Source: Misgurnus anguillicaudatus (taxonomy: Eukaryota; Chordata; Actinopteri; Cypriniformes; Cobitidae). Taken from it: a stretch of DNA of 64,000 nucleotides. Both the position numbers and the translations under genes were made by a program. Location of the stretch: NCBI RefSeq assembly GCF_027580225.2, contig NC_073346.2, positions 8,582,001-8,646,000 of the forward strand, given 5' to 3'. Shown piece by piece: positions 46,504 through 57,679 of the stretch (its first letter is position 1; each line of letters begins with the position of its first letter). Below the pieces are notes generated by a model that ran no database searches, was not told the DNA's origin, and saw nothing but the letters and a program-made list of their open reading frames with translations.

Positions 46504-46850
46504 CACGCCCACTTTTGGGGGAAAACAAACTAGACTTCCTATTGACTTCCATACAAAATAGCGGAACAAAGCAATGTTCGTACACAGCCGACAGGCATAA
46601 ATAACTTAAGAAATCACTCAGATTAAACATGTTGAGTAGTTATCAGTCCACCATGCCTGCCATAGAGCACGAAAGATACATTAACACATTTTATTTGGTC
46701 AATATAAACACATGTCCCTTTCATTCTCACAGCGTCAAATTTGTGTAACAGCGCTATCCCTTTTTGTGTACAAACTTTGCTTTGTTCGGCTATTTTGTAT
46801 GGAAGTCTATGAGAAGTCTAGTTTGTTTTTCCCCCAAAAAGGGGCGGTGA
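46504..46850. repeat. Foldback repeat with about 80-bp arms
   Basis: CTTTTGGGGGAAAACAAACT and GACTTCCATACAAAATAGC at the left are mirrored at 46772-46846 (GCTATTTTGTATGGAAGTC, AGTTTGTTTTTCCCCCAAAA). The interior is AT-rich. No coding. Confidence 0.8.
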
Positions 46851-47189
46851 CGAAATTTACGGTCAAGTTCCCGGATGTGCCGGTAGTCCGTATAGATGGG
46901 CTCAACGAGATGAAAGTTGCAGACTAAAGAGGGGGAAGAGCTGAAGTCTGCCCTGCTGCCATTTTCATATGCAATTAAAGGGGACTGAAGCGATCATTAA
47001 TCTGTGTACAGTTATGGAGCATATGTGTACATACAAATATTTTTAGGGGTCCTGAGAAGAATTTTTGGGGGGCTAAAGCCTAACCTAAGCCTAAGGCCTA
47101 ACAACGCCAATGCTGTTCATTAAAATTATACTGTATTGTTGCTTCGTAGTTAAAAGATTTACAGCAACTTACCATGCTTTCATTTATAG
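46851..47189. other. Non-coding, no feature seen
   Basis: Includes TGGGCTCAACGAGATGAAAG and the AAGCCTAACCTAAGCCTAAG run. No gene. Confidence 0.3.
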
Positions 47190-47335
47190 ACAGTTTTAGC
47201 AGTAACAACATAAACAAACAGCTTTCGTGGAACAAACTTAACTTCTGGTAAACTCTGCAAAGAATCAATAACAACAAAGTCCTTTTAAAGTATGTTATTT
47301 CTGATAACAAACAAAATAAACAAAAACTAGATTAC
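47190..47335 (+). repeat. Dispersed repeat J, copy 1
   Basis: CAGTAACAACATAAACAAAC, AGCTTTCGTGG, AACTTCTGGTAAACTCTGC, CAACAAAGTCCTTTTAAAGTA and AACTAGATTA recur in the same order at 61885-62026. Confidence 0.85.
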
Positions 47336-47719
47336 CTTAGTTTAAATCATAGCTAAAGCGTATCAAAAACTACACTGAGCTATGTGTTAAATGTGTACTA
47401 TATAATGTATTTAATATTAACTACAGATCTGCTGCCAAACCTTCTTACACATAGCAGTGATCCATGATTGCTGTCTCCTCTTGTCTTTAGGAAACTAAAA
47501 CATTTGTTATTTTCGATGAGGTATTTGTTCCAGAGTTCAGTTTAGCCACTAGCCAAACCATTAACCAAACAGAGACCGGAAGTTAAGTTCCGCCCACAGG
47601 TGAAAACCTGTGAAAACCAATGAAACCTCTCTATACCGGTACATAATATCAGTATGTGTGTTCCTTGGAATCAAACCCCACAACTTTTTGCACTGTAATC
47701 CAATGCTTCAGTAAAATAA
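47336..47719. other. Non-coding, no feature seen
   Basis: AT-rich spacer, no genes or repeat ends recognised. Confidence 0.3.
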
Positions 47720-47924
47720 GTGACCCTGGACCAAAAAAAAAAAAAAAAACATCTATAAGGGTCTTTTTATTTATATATTAAGTTGAAAGCTGAATAAATA
47801 AGCTTTCCATTGATTTATGGTTTGTTGGAAAATTACAGTATTTGGACAAGATGCCACTATTTGAAAATCTGGAATCTGAGGTTGCAAACAAAATTATTTT
47901 TTGCTACAAAAATAACCGTGCTAC
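47720..47924. repeat. Fragment of a GTGACCCTGGACCA-type element
   Basis: Starts GTGACCCTGGACCA, then a poly(A) run, ATAAGGGTC, GAAAGCTGAATAAATAAGC and ATTTGAAAATCTGGAATC. This is the left part of a widespread teleost DNA element. The right terminus is absent. Confidence 0.65.
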
Positions 47925-48561
47925 TTATGACTATACTATAGAGTAAGTGTCCACAGGGAGAAGTAATAAATAATTTCTATGTTAAAAAGCAGCGGTTTGC
48001 TTAGAACAAAATGCATTGTGTTTCTTAACTCTAACAATTTACTCTGCAAGTGAATAATACATGAACTGAGCTGGAACCAGTCTTGCCCATTGAAGGGAGA
48101 GCTAATCTTCAATCTCTTCAAGCCCTTCAACAAAGGTGTGGATGACAAACAACCAGACAGATTTTAGAGTACATATACAGTGCAAGGCTGAGACGCATTG
48201 ATCTATGTGATCGCATGTGCTGAGTGCTGCTGTATATTCTAATGCTGAAAGAAAACTAGATTTTTACATTTTCTAAAGACAATTTGTAGGGTGCATGAAC
48301 CTTCAACACTGGTCAAAGCTTGTGTGTTGCTGTATGTTATTCTGGTGTGTTGTGGTTGCTTACTGACCCAAGTCAGAAGAGTCATCATCCAGGTCTCTGT
48401 GAAATTCTGGTCCTTAAGTTCCTCTTTTAAAGTTTATACGATTTTTTCTTCTAAACAGAAATAACACATTCCTAACACAGGAGACGTGCATATTTAGGGT
48501 TACCCAACACTAACATTAACAGTGATGTTTAGAAAGATGTTAACTGTGAAAACAAACAGTC
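47925..48561. other. Non-coding, no feature seen
   Basis: No genes or repeat ends. A 70-codon reverse frame at 47936-48148 is taken as chance. Confidence 0.3.
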
Positions 48562-48565
48562 TTAA

Positions 48566-48904
48566 AGGGGACATTTCACTTTGTAGACATTTCAAAAATG
48601 GTCACTTTGTGGGTGTGAGCAAAAATGTGCCGTGATTTTTTAGTGTGTCCTTTAAAATGCAAATGAGCTGATCTCTGCACTAAATGACAGTGTCGTGGTT
48701 GCATAGTGCAGATTAAGGGGCGGTATTATCCCCTTCTGACATCACAAGGAAAGCCAAATTTCAATGACCTATTTTTTTACATGCTTATAGAGAATTAAAT
48801 TACTGGATTGTTCTTGTTCACATTTTCTAGGTTGATAGAAGCACTGGGGACCCAATTATAGCACTTAAACATGGAAAAAGTCAGGTTTGCATGATATGTC
48901 CCCT
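48566..48904. mobile_element. TTAA MITE family F, copy 3
   Basis: The left end AGGGGACATTTCACTTTG has diverged; the right end is GCATGATATGTCCCCT. TTAA flanks at 48562-48565 and 48905-48908. Interior TTAAAATGCAAATGAGCTG, TTCTGACATCACAAGG and TTTTCTAGGTTGATAGAAGC are as in copies 1 and 2. Confidence 0.85.
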
Positions 48905-49218
48905 TTAAACTTATAAAATCGTTTAAACATGGATATAGTCTATAATTGTAAATAATATTTGATTCATACACTGTTAGAAAAAAAGGTCAAAATACTGTAT
49001 TTACTCCTTTAAAATCTCTTAATATGTACCATTAGCTACAGATATGCATACATTTGGTACACTCTTAACCTGAATTAGTTAACTTTACTAGAAAATTGCG
49101 GGAAAACCTGTTGCACTAAATCATTTTAGTTTTTACACAGGGTGAAACTAAACAGGTTACGCTGTATTAAAACAGAACCTTTAGTGGGTGTGGAAGACAA
49201 ATCAAGTTGGCATTATTA
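48905..49218. other. Non-coding, AT-rich
   Basis: Includes ACACTGTTAGAAAAAAAGG, possibly an MITE remnant. No gene. Confidence 0.3.
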
Positions 49219-49972
49219 TAGAGCTGTAATCGGGCCTTAAAAGTTAGGCCCGAAATGTCCGGAGCCCAACAGAATGCAGCCCGAACCCGAACGTACATTT
49301 AGATTGACAGCTTTTTAAAAGCCCGAACCCGTTTACAGCCCGACATTATATAAATGTGCGCACACACACAGCTTTTGTCAAGAATGAGAAATTTTTAACA
49401 TTATTTATTCATGACTAATAATCTACACGCCACTTGGAAGTTGAAACAAAGAAATAAAATAAGTCATCTGTAACATTGTAACATCTCATTCTAAATAGGC
49501 TTATGCAATACACTATAAATATGCCAATAAAATTATTATTTCTTAACGAATTAAATTAAGATAATACATTCTGAATTAAGATGGGTATTTGGCAATAACG
49601 AAATTAAGAGAAAGGCTCCGCGGGATTTGCGTCGGCACTCTCCATTACTGCCAACATTAGTCTATATCCTCTGTCTAAATTACGTATTTAAGACTCGATT
49701 CATATAGTTATACATTAAAAAAACCCTACATACCAAGATTAGGCTACATGTTTTTGATGAGGAAAATCATTAAATCCACTGTAAATGAATTCAGCGCGGT
49801 CCTGCGCTACTGCATCCAGCAGCATTGAACTTGACTGCTCATTTACCTCACAAAGCCGGAGCGCAAGCCCGTGCCCGGCCCGTGTAAAATGTTAGAGATG
49901 AAGCCCGAACCCGCCCGAGCCCGTCGGGTCCCGACGGGTCCCTTCGGGTTCGGGCAAAGATCTTCAGCTCTA
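49219..49972. mobile_element. hAT-like non-autonomous element (TAGAGCTG ends)
   Basis: TAGAGCTGTAATCGGGCC at the left and GGGCAAAGATCTTCAGCTCTA at the right are inverted. TATTA repeats at both flanks (49214-49218 and 49973-49977). Both ends are rich in CCCGAACCCG / CGGGTTCGGG motifs. No transposase frame. hAT assignment is inferred from the terminal type. Confidence 0.7.
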
Positions 49973-50009
49973 TATTAGTCTTTACTATTTATTTTTTTAA
50001 GATATGTTT

Positions 50010-50145
50010 AATTTCTGTCCTCACCCTGGGTTTTAACCCATTGTTTGTTAGGTCAAATATAAATATTTTCTGGGTCAATTTTACCCAACAGCTGGTTCAT
50101 GCCTTTTTGACCCAACGCTGTGAAAATAACCCAAAATTTTTAGAG
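50010..50145. repeat. Small MITE (AACCCA dyads)
   Basis: CCCTGGGTTTTAACCCATTG ... TTTTGACCCAACGCTG ... AATAACCCAAAATTTTTAGAGTG. Repeated WWTTGGGT dyads resemble the family at 30742-30886. Confidence 0.5.
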
Positions 50146-51159
50146 TGTATTGCAAATCCAGCTTTCTCTGAAAATGCATTATCAAACATTTTAAGTCATT
50201 ATGACCATTTTGTACAGCATTCATACATTTTCTCTGGAGTATTTCTAGATATGTGCGTTCTAGTGCTTAAATGTTGATGATTTAATTATACACAGATATA
50301 TGGTGTTGTATTGGAAAAGGTTGCGCTGTAGTGTTGGTTTACGAGTTTTCTGTTTAAAGTGTTGTGTCAAATTGGTGTTCCAGTGTAAACAAGTGCTCAG
50401 AAAAGAAAAGCCACGGCACATTCCTCTGCACTCGCAAACACAATAGTCTAATCTGCGCAAAGACAAGGAGAGAAATTGCAGAAGGCTTATGTATTCAAAG
50501 TTTGGGGCTGTGAGATTAAAAATTTCTCTCCAAAGTATCCCTGCAAAGTTGTGCACAAAGCGTACACATCCGTTTCAAGCAAATCCAGTCACTCAGTGCT
50601 ATTGGACCGTTTCGTCGGCCTACTCCGCTTTCCAAGACATTAGTCCTGCACACACAAACGCAGCCGAATACAATGAGCGAAAAAAATATATTCTGCGCTC
50701 TCTCTCCTTCTCTGTATTTACTGCATCGACTAAATCATGTGGTCAGGGTTGTGTGAAGCCAAACTATAATGAGATCATTTCCCATTCTCTTCCTCTCGCC
50801 TATCAAACTTCGTACAAATGGCTCGACTTTCCATATCCTGAAAGTTTGAATAAACAACTTGACAAAGCAACATGTCTTGCCTGCTACAAAATATATAGAT
50901 TTTTGAATGAGGGAGCGTAAACTCTATTTCAGTTGAGGATAATAACATTAACACAGCCGGGCTCTGCCAACCCAAGAAAGCTCCGGATGGGCACACATAA
51001 AGAAAAATACAAAACTTACGTTTAGATACATCATGGCATTATAGTATAATGTTTTTTAAACATTATAAACAAAAATCACAGTAACACACTTTCATGGCCT
51101 TAAAGGCAGCCACATGAAAGTCACATTTTTTAGTTTGTTATTTCAGCTGTAAAGTCTAA
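50146..51159. other. Repeat-poor stretch; 50420-50990 candidate conserved block
   Basis: No repeat ends. A 143-codon forward frame at 50489-50920 has no recognisable domain and overlaps a reverse frame, so I do not call it a gene, although it is the longest non-transposon, non-microsatellite forward frame in the window. Composition is balanced. Confidence 0.3.
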
Positions 51160-52288
51160 GTGCCCTATTTTAAGAGCATTGTCTAAAGCACACGAAAAAG
51201 GGTTGTTCATATTCTCCTAATGAGTAATGGGTGTGTTTTGGGGCGTAACTTGCAATAAACCAATGAGAGTCTTATCTCTCATCCTCTTTAAAAGCCAGTT
51301 GCGCTGGCGCTATGTTTAATCCCTATTTAGATGACGGACTTTGTAAACTGAAAAACTAAGCGGAGGAAGAAGATCCCCAGTTTAAGATTAATGTTTTTTT
51401 TTATTATTTTTATTGAAGTTTTAATTTTTTGGATTAAAACCTTTAAAAGCCTTTTTCGTTCAGTCATAGAAGTACAAATAGCAGGTTTTTAATTGCTGTA
51501 AATGTATTGATATCCTACATAATCACTGTAATCTCATAAAATAATTCGCAAATATGCAAGAAAAGGTTTGTAATCTAAAAATACAAACAAGAGATAAAGA
51601 ATTTACAAAAGTGCAGAGAGCCGAAGCGTTTCAGCGCCATGGGATTTTTAAAAAGCATTACTTAAAATGTTTCTCATTTTACCATATCCACAAGTACAGT
51701 GTTATCATACACAATAAATCCGTAAGGTAGCATTTAAAAACATTTAAAAACAGATGCATTTGTTTAAAGCAAAGCATTTATTTACTTACCAGGCTACAGG
51801 TGAAGCAGCTCTTTACGCCTTCTAACGTCTCATAATCGATCCTCATTTATGTCCAAGAGACTTAATAATAATCTTTACATTTCAATCCTTTAATCTTTCA
51901 TATTTAAAAGCATTTTTGTGCTGCTGCGCATTCATGTGTGTGATAAGCAAACCCGTGTTGTCGTCCCGTTTATAGGCGCATATTACTAACACGCTCATTA
52001 AATAACAAAAAACATATTGCGTCATTGACTTTTGACTTTACACCAGGTTTTAGTTGGTCAATGGCGTAGTCTATTTTAGTTCCTCAAAATAGCAACGTGC
52101 CAACAATGCGCCTGAACACACCTCGTTTTCAGACCAGAACGCCCATGGGCACAAAATTGGGCGCAAATGCATTTGCTATTTAAACAATGTGGCGCTAAAT
52201 GTGAAAGTTATCATTGCGCTGAAACTAGCAAAAGACACTTGCATCGCACATTGGGCTGCATTGCGCCAGGTGTATAATAGAGCCCTAA
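51160..52288. mobile_element. Non-autonomous DNA element, GCGC-rich type
   Basis: The left end is AGTGCCCTATTTTAAGAGC and the right end is GTATAATAGAGCCCT. Internal landmarks recalled from a common teleost element are GGGTGTGTTTTGGGGCGTAAC, GGTCAATGGCGTAGTCTATTTTAGTTCC, CGCCCATGGGC and GGCGCAAATGCATTTGC. About 1.1 kb, no transposase. Confidence 0.75.
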
Positions 52289-52479
52289 ATCTTAAAGAGG
52301 CGAGTCTGCCTTTCTAGGTGGACAAACTTTTGGCAATGCAACACAGTTATTTACTATAGTTAAGTTTTTCCTATGTAAATATTGACTTTCTGGTACTCTT
52401 GCACATAAAATGTGATTTAAAGGTTTGCATAATAATTTAGATAAAGTAAATAAGTGATTCTGTTGCACTACACTGTAAA
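52289..52479. other. Non-coding spacer
   Basis: Nothing recognised. Confidence 0.3.
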
Positions 52480-52690
52480 ATAAATGTGGTTTTACAAGTC
52501 ATTTCAATTTAGATTTTTATCTTGACTAGTGACGAATTGCTGTAACTTAAAGTTGAATGAGCTATGAAGAATGAGTTATTTTAACTTTATTTATTAAGTT
52601 ACATCAACCCATCACTAGTCAAGATAAGAAATCAAAGTTAAAATAACTTGTAAAACAAAGTTGATTATACTTAAAAATGAAAGTGCAATT
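52480..52690. mobile_element. Palindromic MITE (ACACTGTAAAA end)
   Basis: The left end TACACTGTAAAATAAATG is followed by GTTTTACAAGTCATTT / AAATAACTTGTAAAAC arms and TATCTTGACTAGTGACG / GATGGGTTG...CTAGTCAAGATA. The layout is as in 36999-37226. Confidence 0.7.
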
Positions 52691-53079
52691 TTTAACGTTT
52701 AAGGCTTGAGACTTAACACTAATGTTTATTGCTTGGCCTCATGTCTTCAATTGTAAGTGCCCTACTGTTAGTGTTACCATAATAAAAAAGTCTAAATTTT
52801 ATTTTATGAGCTAAACTTGCATTAAACATTTCTCAAGCAATGCATACATGCACTACATTAAAATATCATTAACTGGAATATGCTAATCTTTAACACATTT
52901 CATTTAATGTAAACATACTTTGTCCAGTGTATTGACGTTTATGACCTCGATAAGACGAATAGGTTTAAAGCAAGTGACTCCAACGCTCATTTAGACAAAA
53001 CCGGCATGCTGTGATGTGCATAAAATTTCAAATGACCTATTCATAAAACACAACTCACAAATCACTAAACACAGGTACG
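52691..53079. other. Non-coding, AT-rich
   Basis: Nothing recognised. Confidence 0.3.
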
Positions 53080-54844
53080 GTGCACGCCTCCATTGCACAC
53101 TCCATAATTTCATACATTAAAGGATGGGAGTGATGTCTTTCATTTACGAAAGGGTCTCGTGAGCCGCCCAGGGTCAAGCTGATGGTTGGGCCCACTGCAC
53201 ATGCTCAGTAGCCACCACTGATTAATTTCCACACCAGTCTGCTTTGTCTTCTACAGCTCACTGAACAAGTTCATTTCATCTGATGAGTTCATCCGGGGGT
53301 CAGGACGGTCCTCGCACCTGATATTACCCGCAGACAGCAGAGCGGAGGGGTCAGAGAGATTTGGAATATGAATCAGTAATTAGTTCGCAGTATAAACATT
53401 TTACAACTTGCTTGAAATGCTTGAAGTGTTTTGGCGAAGCTTCAAAAAATATTGTTTTATGCGCTAGCACATTTTTCATACGTTCAATCTTTGAAACCAA
53501 ATCAAAACAGAGAGGTAGCGAGATATTCAGGGTTTGGTCGCATTCCAGGAAACGCGAACGAACCAATTTGCTTTCGTCTGTGCGTTCGGGACAATCCAGT
53601 CAGTAGCCTGGCGCTGTTAGCGTTTAGTATCGCCGCTCCTAAATCAAAGGAAAACTAAAACTATTTTTGATTTCTGCATGGTTTGCCATCTGTTACTGTA
53701 CATCTAAATTTCACAATCCAATTCTCAGCGACATTTACTGCAAGCAGTTTCTCTACACCCCCCCTTCAGTCAATCATGAAAATGTGCTGGACTGATGACT
53801 GACTCTCCAACGGGCACGGGCCTTCATCAAAATGCTCAATCGAAGGTAATTTAAAGTCGGCGCCACAAATGGGTGTTTAAGGTGGGCTCTGTTGCGCGAC
53901 TGAGCTGCGCTTGGGAAGAGATGACAGGAGGCGTTTTACCATTTAAAAGGATAGTGGAATAGATTTCGCACCCCAACAATACTGTAAATATATCTGCCCA
54001 TGCGTTTGGACGATGGCCATGAGACGAATGTGACTTTCAAGTGGCTGTGCATTAATAAATCACAGGCCTTTCAAAAGCCCTTCGAATGCCTGCTTTATCC
54101 TCATGTGTGCATTCAGACCACTGCCATCATTACATATAAATATCAGTTTGAAAATATTGCCCTGCTGCCATTGCCTTGCATTATGGCCTATAGCAATAAT
54201 TGAATGGGTACTGATGATGATGAATAGATTGGTTTACAGTGTGTCTGTTTGTGTTTTTTGTGATGCAGGCATGATGTAAATTCATCTGCCACATGAACAT
54301 GTTTGTACTGTGCATTTCCACACTTAAATAAATATTTTTATTTATGCATTTAGCATATTCTTTATTAGCATACACATTTCTCTAAACATTACAATAGAGA
54401 ACAATGTCTTGATGGTATGCTATGGTTGTCAAGGTTGCTATGCAATGTCTAAGATGTTTTTACTGTTTTTATCATGTTGCTTTATGGCGTATGTGGTGTT
54501 CTGGGTAATTACATACTAGTCCAAGACTTAGGAACCCAACCAAGTCTGGTTCCATTGCAAAAATATGGATTTGTTAGTATTTCTGTCTTGTTTTCCAGAA
54601 CAGATATCTCAAAATTCTTAAATTGATACATGTTTACTTGAGCAACAACATGAGTTTTCTTTTAAATGTAAAGATTTAAAGAATTTCCTAAATATGCCTG
54701 TTTTTTACACATAAACTCATTAACCTTTAATATATTTTGTATAACACTGCAATTTCAAAAAAGTCCTTTAGGAGTGGACATTTCTGTGGGTGATTTACTG
54801 ACAAGGTGCACGTTAAAAAACAAAGGTGCAAAAATGTAATTTCT
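53080..54844. other. Repeat-poor block, candidate conserved non-coding DNA
   Basis: 53080-54260 is balanced and free of transposon ends, with CCACTGATTAATTTCCACACC, GAATCAGTAATTAGTTCG and GTGCATTAATAAATCACAGG. Overlapping frames on both strands at 53351-53658 lack domains. 54261-54844 is AT-rich and unremarkable. One of the better candidates for regulatory DNA. Confidence 0.38.
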
Positions 54845-54848
54845 TTAA

Positions 54849-55148
54849 AGCAACACTAAAGAGTTTTTGCTCTTTGCTCCCCCTACAGGTTGGAAGCGTA
54901 ATTGTCCATGTCGTAAATAATTTAGCCAACTGCAGCAAAGCTGGCTCTGATTGAATTGTAGGTCTGCCATAAAGCACGTTTTTGTAGTTTTTACACTAAC
55001 TACAAGGCTGCGAGTTTTGTGCGGTTTTGGCCGATAGAGGGCTGCAAAGCAAATGTGAAAGTGTCGTTCACAAGTTTCAAATGGATGAACGACTGAACCT
55101 TTTTTGGAAACATTATTTTAAGGTAAAAAAAAACTCTTTAGTGTTGCT
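54849..55148. mobile_element. piggyBac-like TTAA MITE (AGCAACACTAAAG ends)
   Basis: Termini AGCAACACTAAAGAGTTTTT and AAAACTCTTTAGTGTTGCT are inverted and flanked by TTAA at 54845-54848 and 55149-55152. 300 bp, non-coding. Confidence 0.88.
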
Positions 55149-55219
55149 TTAATGAACAATGCAATCTACCAAAACAGCCCAAATTGGATTGTGTACACCA
55201 AAGCAAAAATACGGTTGAA

Positions 55220-55495
55220 ATGTTTCATTGCTAAAAACAATGTTATTTTGTGTATTTGGTATAATACAATGTGTTTGCGTTGTTTATGGTTAAAAAACAT
55301 TATTTTCCACATAACATACATTTTTGTAGCTCCAGATATCCTGCCTTCCTCAAATGCATTGATTTTGTACAAAACTCATGGATTTGAAAAGCTCCGTGTC
55401 CCTGATTGGCCAGCTAATCTGTACGTTGTGATTGACCTGAATACCTCTGATGTCAGCCAGGAATGTATCACTCCTTACCATGTTTGAAAGATTCA
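55220..55495 (+). mobile_element. MITE family E, forward copy, 5' part
   Basis: CATTGCTAAAAACAATGTTA, GTTTATGGTTAAAAAAC, CTGATTGGCCAGCTAATCTG and CTTACCATGTTTGAAAG. It resumes at 56340 (GCAATGCTAAAAGG) after the foldback insertion. The intact copy at 33785 reads CACAATGCAATGC across the same site. Confidence 0.75.
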
Positions 55496-55637
55496 CTCAC
55501 AATAGAGACAGAGCGCCGTTATGCAAATTTGAAAACCATGCCCACCGGGGGGGAATTCAATCCAACCGTCTCCATTGACTTTGTATTGCGAGAAGCCGCC
55601 TCCTTGTCATTTCTGGCTTATAACAAAAAACTGAATA

Positions 55638-55775
55638 ATGCCTAAAAGCTGCTGTGTGACAATATGTACAGCTAACAAGCCAAAGAACCCAGAAATAAGT
55701 TTTTATAAGTTGTCAAGCCGTAAAACCCAGCCTTTAAGGAGAATAAAGTGGATCGCCGACTACGTTTCCCCCTAG
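55638..55775 (+). pseudogene. THAP-domain N-terminal fragment (left arm)
   Basis: A 45-codon frame starts at ATG 55638 and stops at TAG 55773-55775. It begins MPKSCCVTIC, continues with a TANKPKNPEISFYKL block, and has an invariant-type Trp (W38) in RRIKWIADY. This is the THAP pattern: Met-Pro start, first Cys pair C5...C10, the aromatic pair after about 12 residues and the Trp. The second zinc pair (CxxH) and the C-terminal half are absent, so it cannot fold as a complete zinc finger. It is the remnant of a transposase start, captured in the foldback arm. Its codons survive without frameshift, as would be expected if the parent's 5' end was retained for transposition rather than for protein. 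Confidence 0.8.
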
Positions 55776-55905
55776 TGGACGCAGTTCCACCAATAGAAGC
55801 ACCATGAAAAGTTGCCTGTATCCACCCCCGTGTCTTTAAACGCTCGTCTCCTGGTGTCGACAGCTTATAAAAACTTATTTACAGATTAAACTTAAAAACA
55901 GAATA

Positions 55906-55985
55906 ATACCTAAAAGCTGCTGTGTGACAAGGTGTACATCTAACACGCCAAAAAAATAAATAAATACGTTTTTATAAGCTGTTGA
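55906..55985 (+). pseudogene. Degraded central THAP start
   Basis: ATA CCT AAA AGC TGC TGT repeats the start region with the ATG changed to ATA. It is followed by an in-frame stop (TAA at about 55954) before the aromatic pair. It lies in the loop of the palindrome, in forward orientation, and indicates internal duplication during formation of the element. Confidence 0.7.
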
Positions 55986-56046
55986 CTTCAAAAAACGAGC
56001 GTTTAGACACAGAAATGGATACAGGCAACTTTTCATAGTACTCCTA

Positions 56047-56202
56047 TTAGTAAAACTGCGTCCAATAGGGGTAAACGTAGTAGGCGATCCACTTTATTCT
56101 CCTTAAAGACTGGGTTTTACGGCTCGACAGCTTATAAAAACTTATTTCTGGGTTCTTTGGCTTGTTAGCTGTACATATTGTCCCAAAGCAGCTTTTAGGC
56201 AT
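56047..56202 (-). pseudogene. THAP-domain N-terminal fragment (right arm)
   Basis: The reverse-strand frame starts at ATG 56202-56200 and stops at TAA near 56047-56049, 51 codons. It mirrors the left arm (TANKPKNPEISFYKL and RRIKWIAY conserved) but has F at position 6, G at position 7 and a longer C-terminal run before the stop. The first Cys pair C5...C10 is retained; the second zinc pair is missing. Independent substitutions in the two arms show they have not been homogenised recently. Confidence 0.78.
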
Positions 56203-56339
56203 TATTCAGTTTTTTGTTATAAGCCAGAAATGACAAGGAGGCGGCCTTTTGCAATACAAAGTCAATGGAGACTGTTGGATTGCTTTCCCCCCCGGTGGGC
56301 GTGGTTTTCAGGTTGTGACGCGCTGCGCTCTGTCTCTAT

Positions 56340-56590
56340 GCAATGCTAAAAGGAGTTAACTTACAGGCTGTCAAAGCGGGAGGAATTATGATAATGTCGG
56401 TCATGTCCACGTCAACAGGCCCAGGAAGTAAACTGTTGCCTTCAATCCGTGTGTTTGTTGTAGTGCAAGAAATGAGAATTACGTTGGAGACGATAACTCG
56501 CGTCATCGTTTACTTTGGGGTTTGTGCCTTTTGCATATCGTTAACATGAACTAATACACACTTGCACACCAAAGGAAATGTAAAATTGTT
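56340..56590 (+). mobile_element. MITE family E, forward copy, 3' part
   Basis: Continues from 55495: GCAATGCTAAAAGGAGTTAAC, CAATCCGTGTGTTTGTTG, TTTACTTTGGGGTTTG, CACACCAAAGGAAATG. Confidence 0.75.
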
Positions 56591-56897
56591 GATCACACCA
56601 TAATTTCCCTTTAAGATAATATAAGCACTTTGGTCATGATACTTCTGTTTTGTTTAATAGTCGTTGTATGACGCGCTGGTTGGTTGTTGTGGTATTTTTC
56701 CTGCCACTGCTCCACTGTGATTGGACGGCTTAGTGAAAGTTACATTGACAGGCTGAGCGTGTCACCCAAAGTTAAACATTTTTCAACTCTGAACATGGAT
56801 AAAAACTTTCACAAATGCTTTTTTAAAAGTGCAATGTTTCTGTTGGAAACAATTTAGGCCCACCACAGGATAAAGCGTCTTGGTGTATACACCCCCT
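56591..56897. other. Non-coding spacer
   Basis: Nothing recognised beyond a CACTGTGATTGGACGG segment. Confidence 0.3.
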
Positions 56898-57104
56898 AAG
56901 TGTTTCCCAATCCTGGTCCTCGAGGACCCCCTCCCAGAATGTCTCCTTATTCAACACACCTGATTTAACTCATCAGCTTGTTAAGTAGACATGTTTACCA
57001 TTTTGGAAAGAGGCTAATAAGTTGAATCAGGAGTTTTAAATTAGGAGACATCAAAAACTTTCTGGGAGGGGGTCCTCGACGACCAGGATTGGGAAACAAC
57101 ACTG
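56898..57104. mobile_element. hAT MITE (AGTGTTTCCCAA...TTGGGAAACA)
   Basis: AGTGTTTCCCAATCCTGGTCC at the left and GACCAGGATTGGGAAACAACACTG at the right are inverted, with CTCGAGGACCCCCTCCCAGAA / TTCTGGGAGGGGGTCC inside. This is a common teleost hAT-type MITE with CAGTG ends. Flanks share CCCTAAG, so the exact 8-bp duplication is not resolved. Confidence 0.85.
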
Positions 57105-57679
57105 CCCTAAGACACCCTTTTTAGCCGTTAAATAATGGCACAAATACTGTACCAGCAAATTGATGAGAGCAAACCTTTGTAAATCGCATTGCTTGAATCA
57201 ATTAAATAGTCTCCTCCTGTAAATTTAGTAGCCTACCTGAAAGAAAACTCCTATAAATGCATATAAGGTCAGTTGCAAAAACTACTGTATGTTTCAGTGC
57301 AATTTTACACATAATGATAGACATAAATTCAGTGTGACTTCGGTAAATCCTGACAGTGGCTTTTTTGCGTTGTCGCAAGCAAGTAAATCTGGCCCTTAAT
57401 ATTTTAGACCACTTTGCTTCTTCAAGTATATCTTGTTTTAAGAATTTTTCGTTATTTGTACTGTAAAAATTAAATGCTAAGTACAAACCTGTTTGTTTGC
57501 AGCGTATGGCATTTATGTCCCAAGACATAGCACCATTCATTGTTACAGGTATACAAGTTACACTTATAAGTTTAATAAATGTTTGTCCAAGTCATTAAGT
57601 ATAATGGCTGAGTTTGTCTCTTTTTGACCCAACACTGGGTTGACAATAAGTGTAGTAATAATAATGCTTGCCCTAGCCA
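57105..57679. other. Non-coding, AT-rich
   Basis: A 112-codon reverse frame at 57202-57540 has no recognisable domain. Otherwise nothing. Confidence 0.25.

Larger units (their letters stand above)
55504..56337. mobile_element. 834-bp foldback element with THAP-coding arms
   Basis: Nearly the whole element is palindromic. Termini AGAGACAGAGCGC and GCGCTCTGTCTCT are exact, with arms of about 400 bp. The AT at 55502-55503 and 56338-56339 is a 2-bp duplication judged against the uninterrupted family E copy. Each arm holds a start codon and the N-terminal half of a THAP zinc finger; a third, degraded copy lies near the centre. THAP-bearing transposases occur in P-like and ISL2EU-type elements, and the 2-bp AT duplication favours the latter. 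That is inference. Confidence 0.85.
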
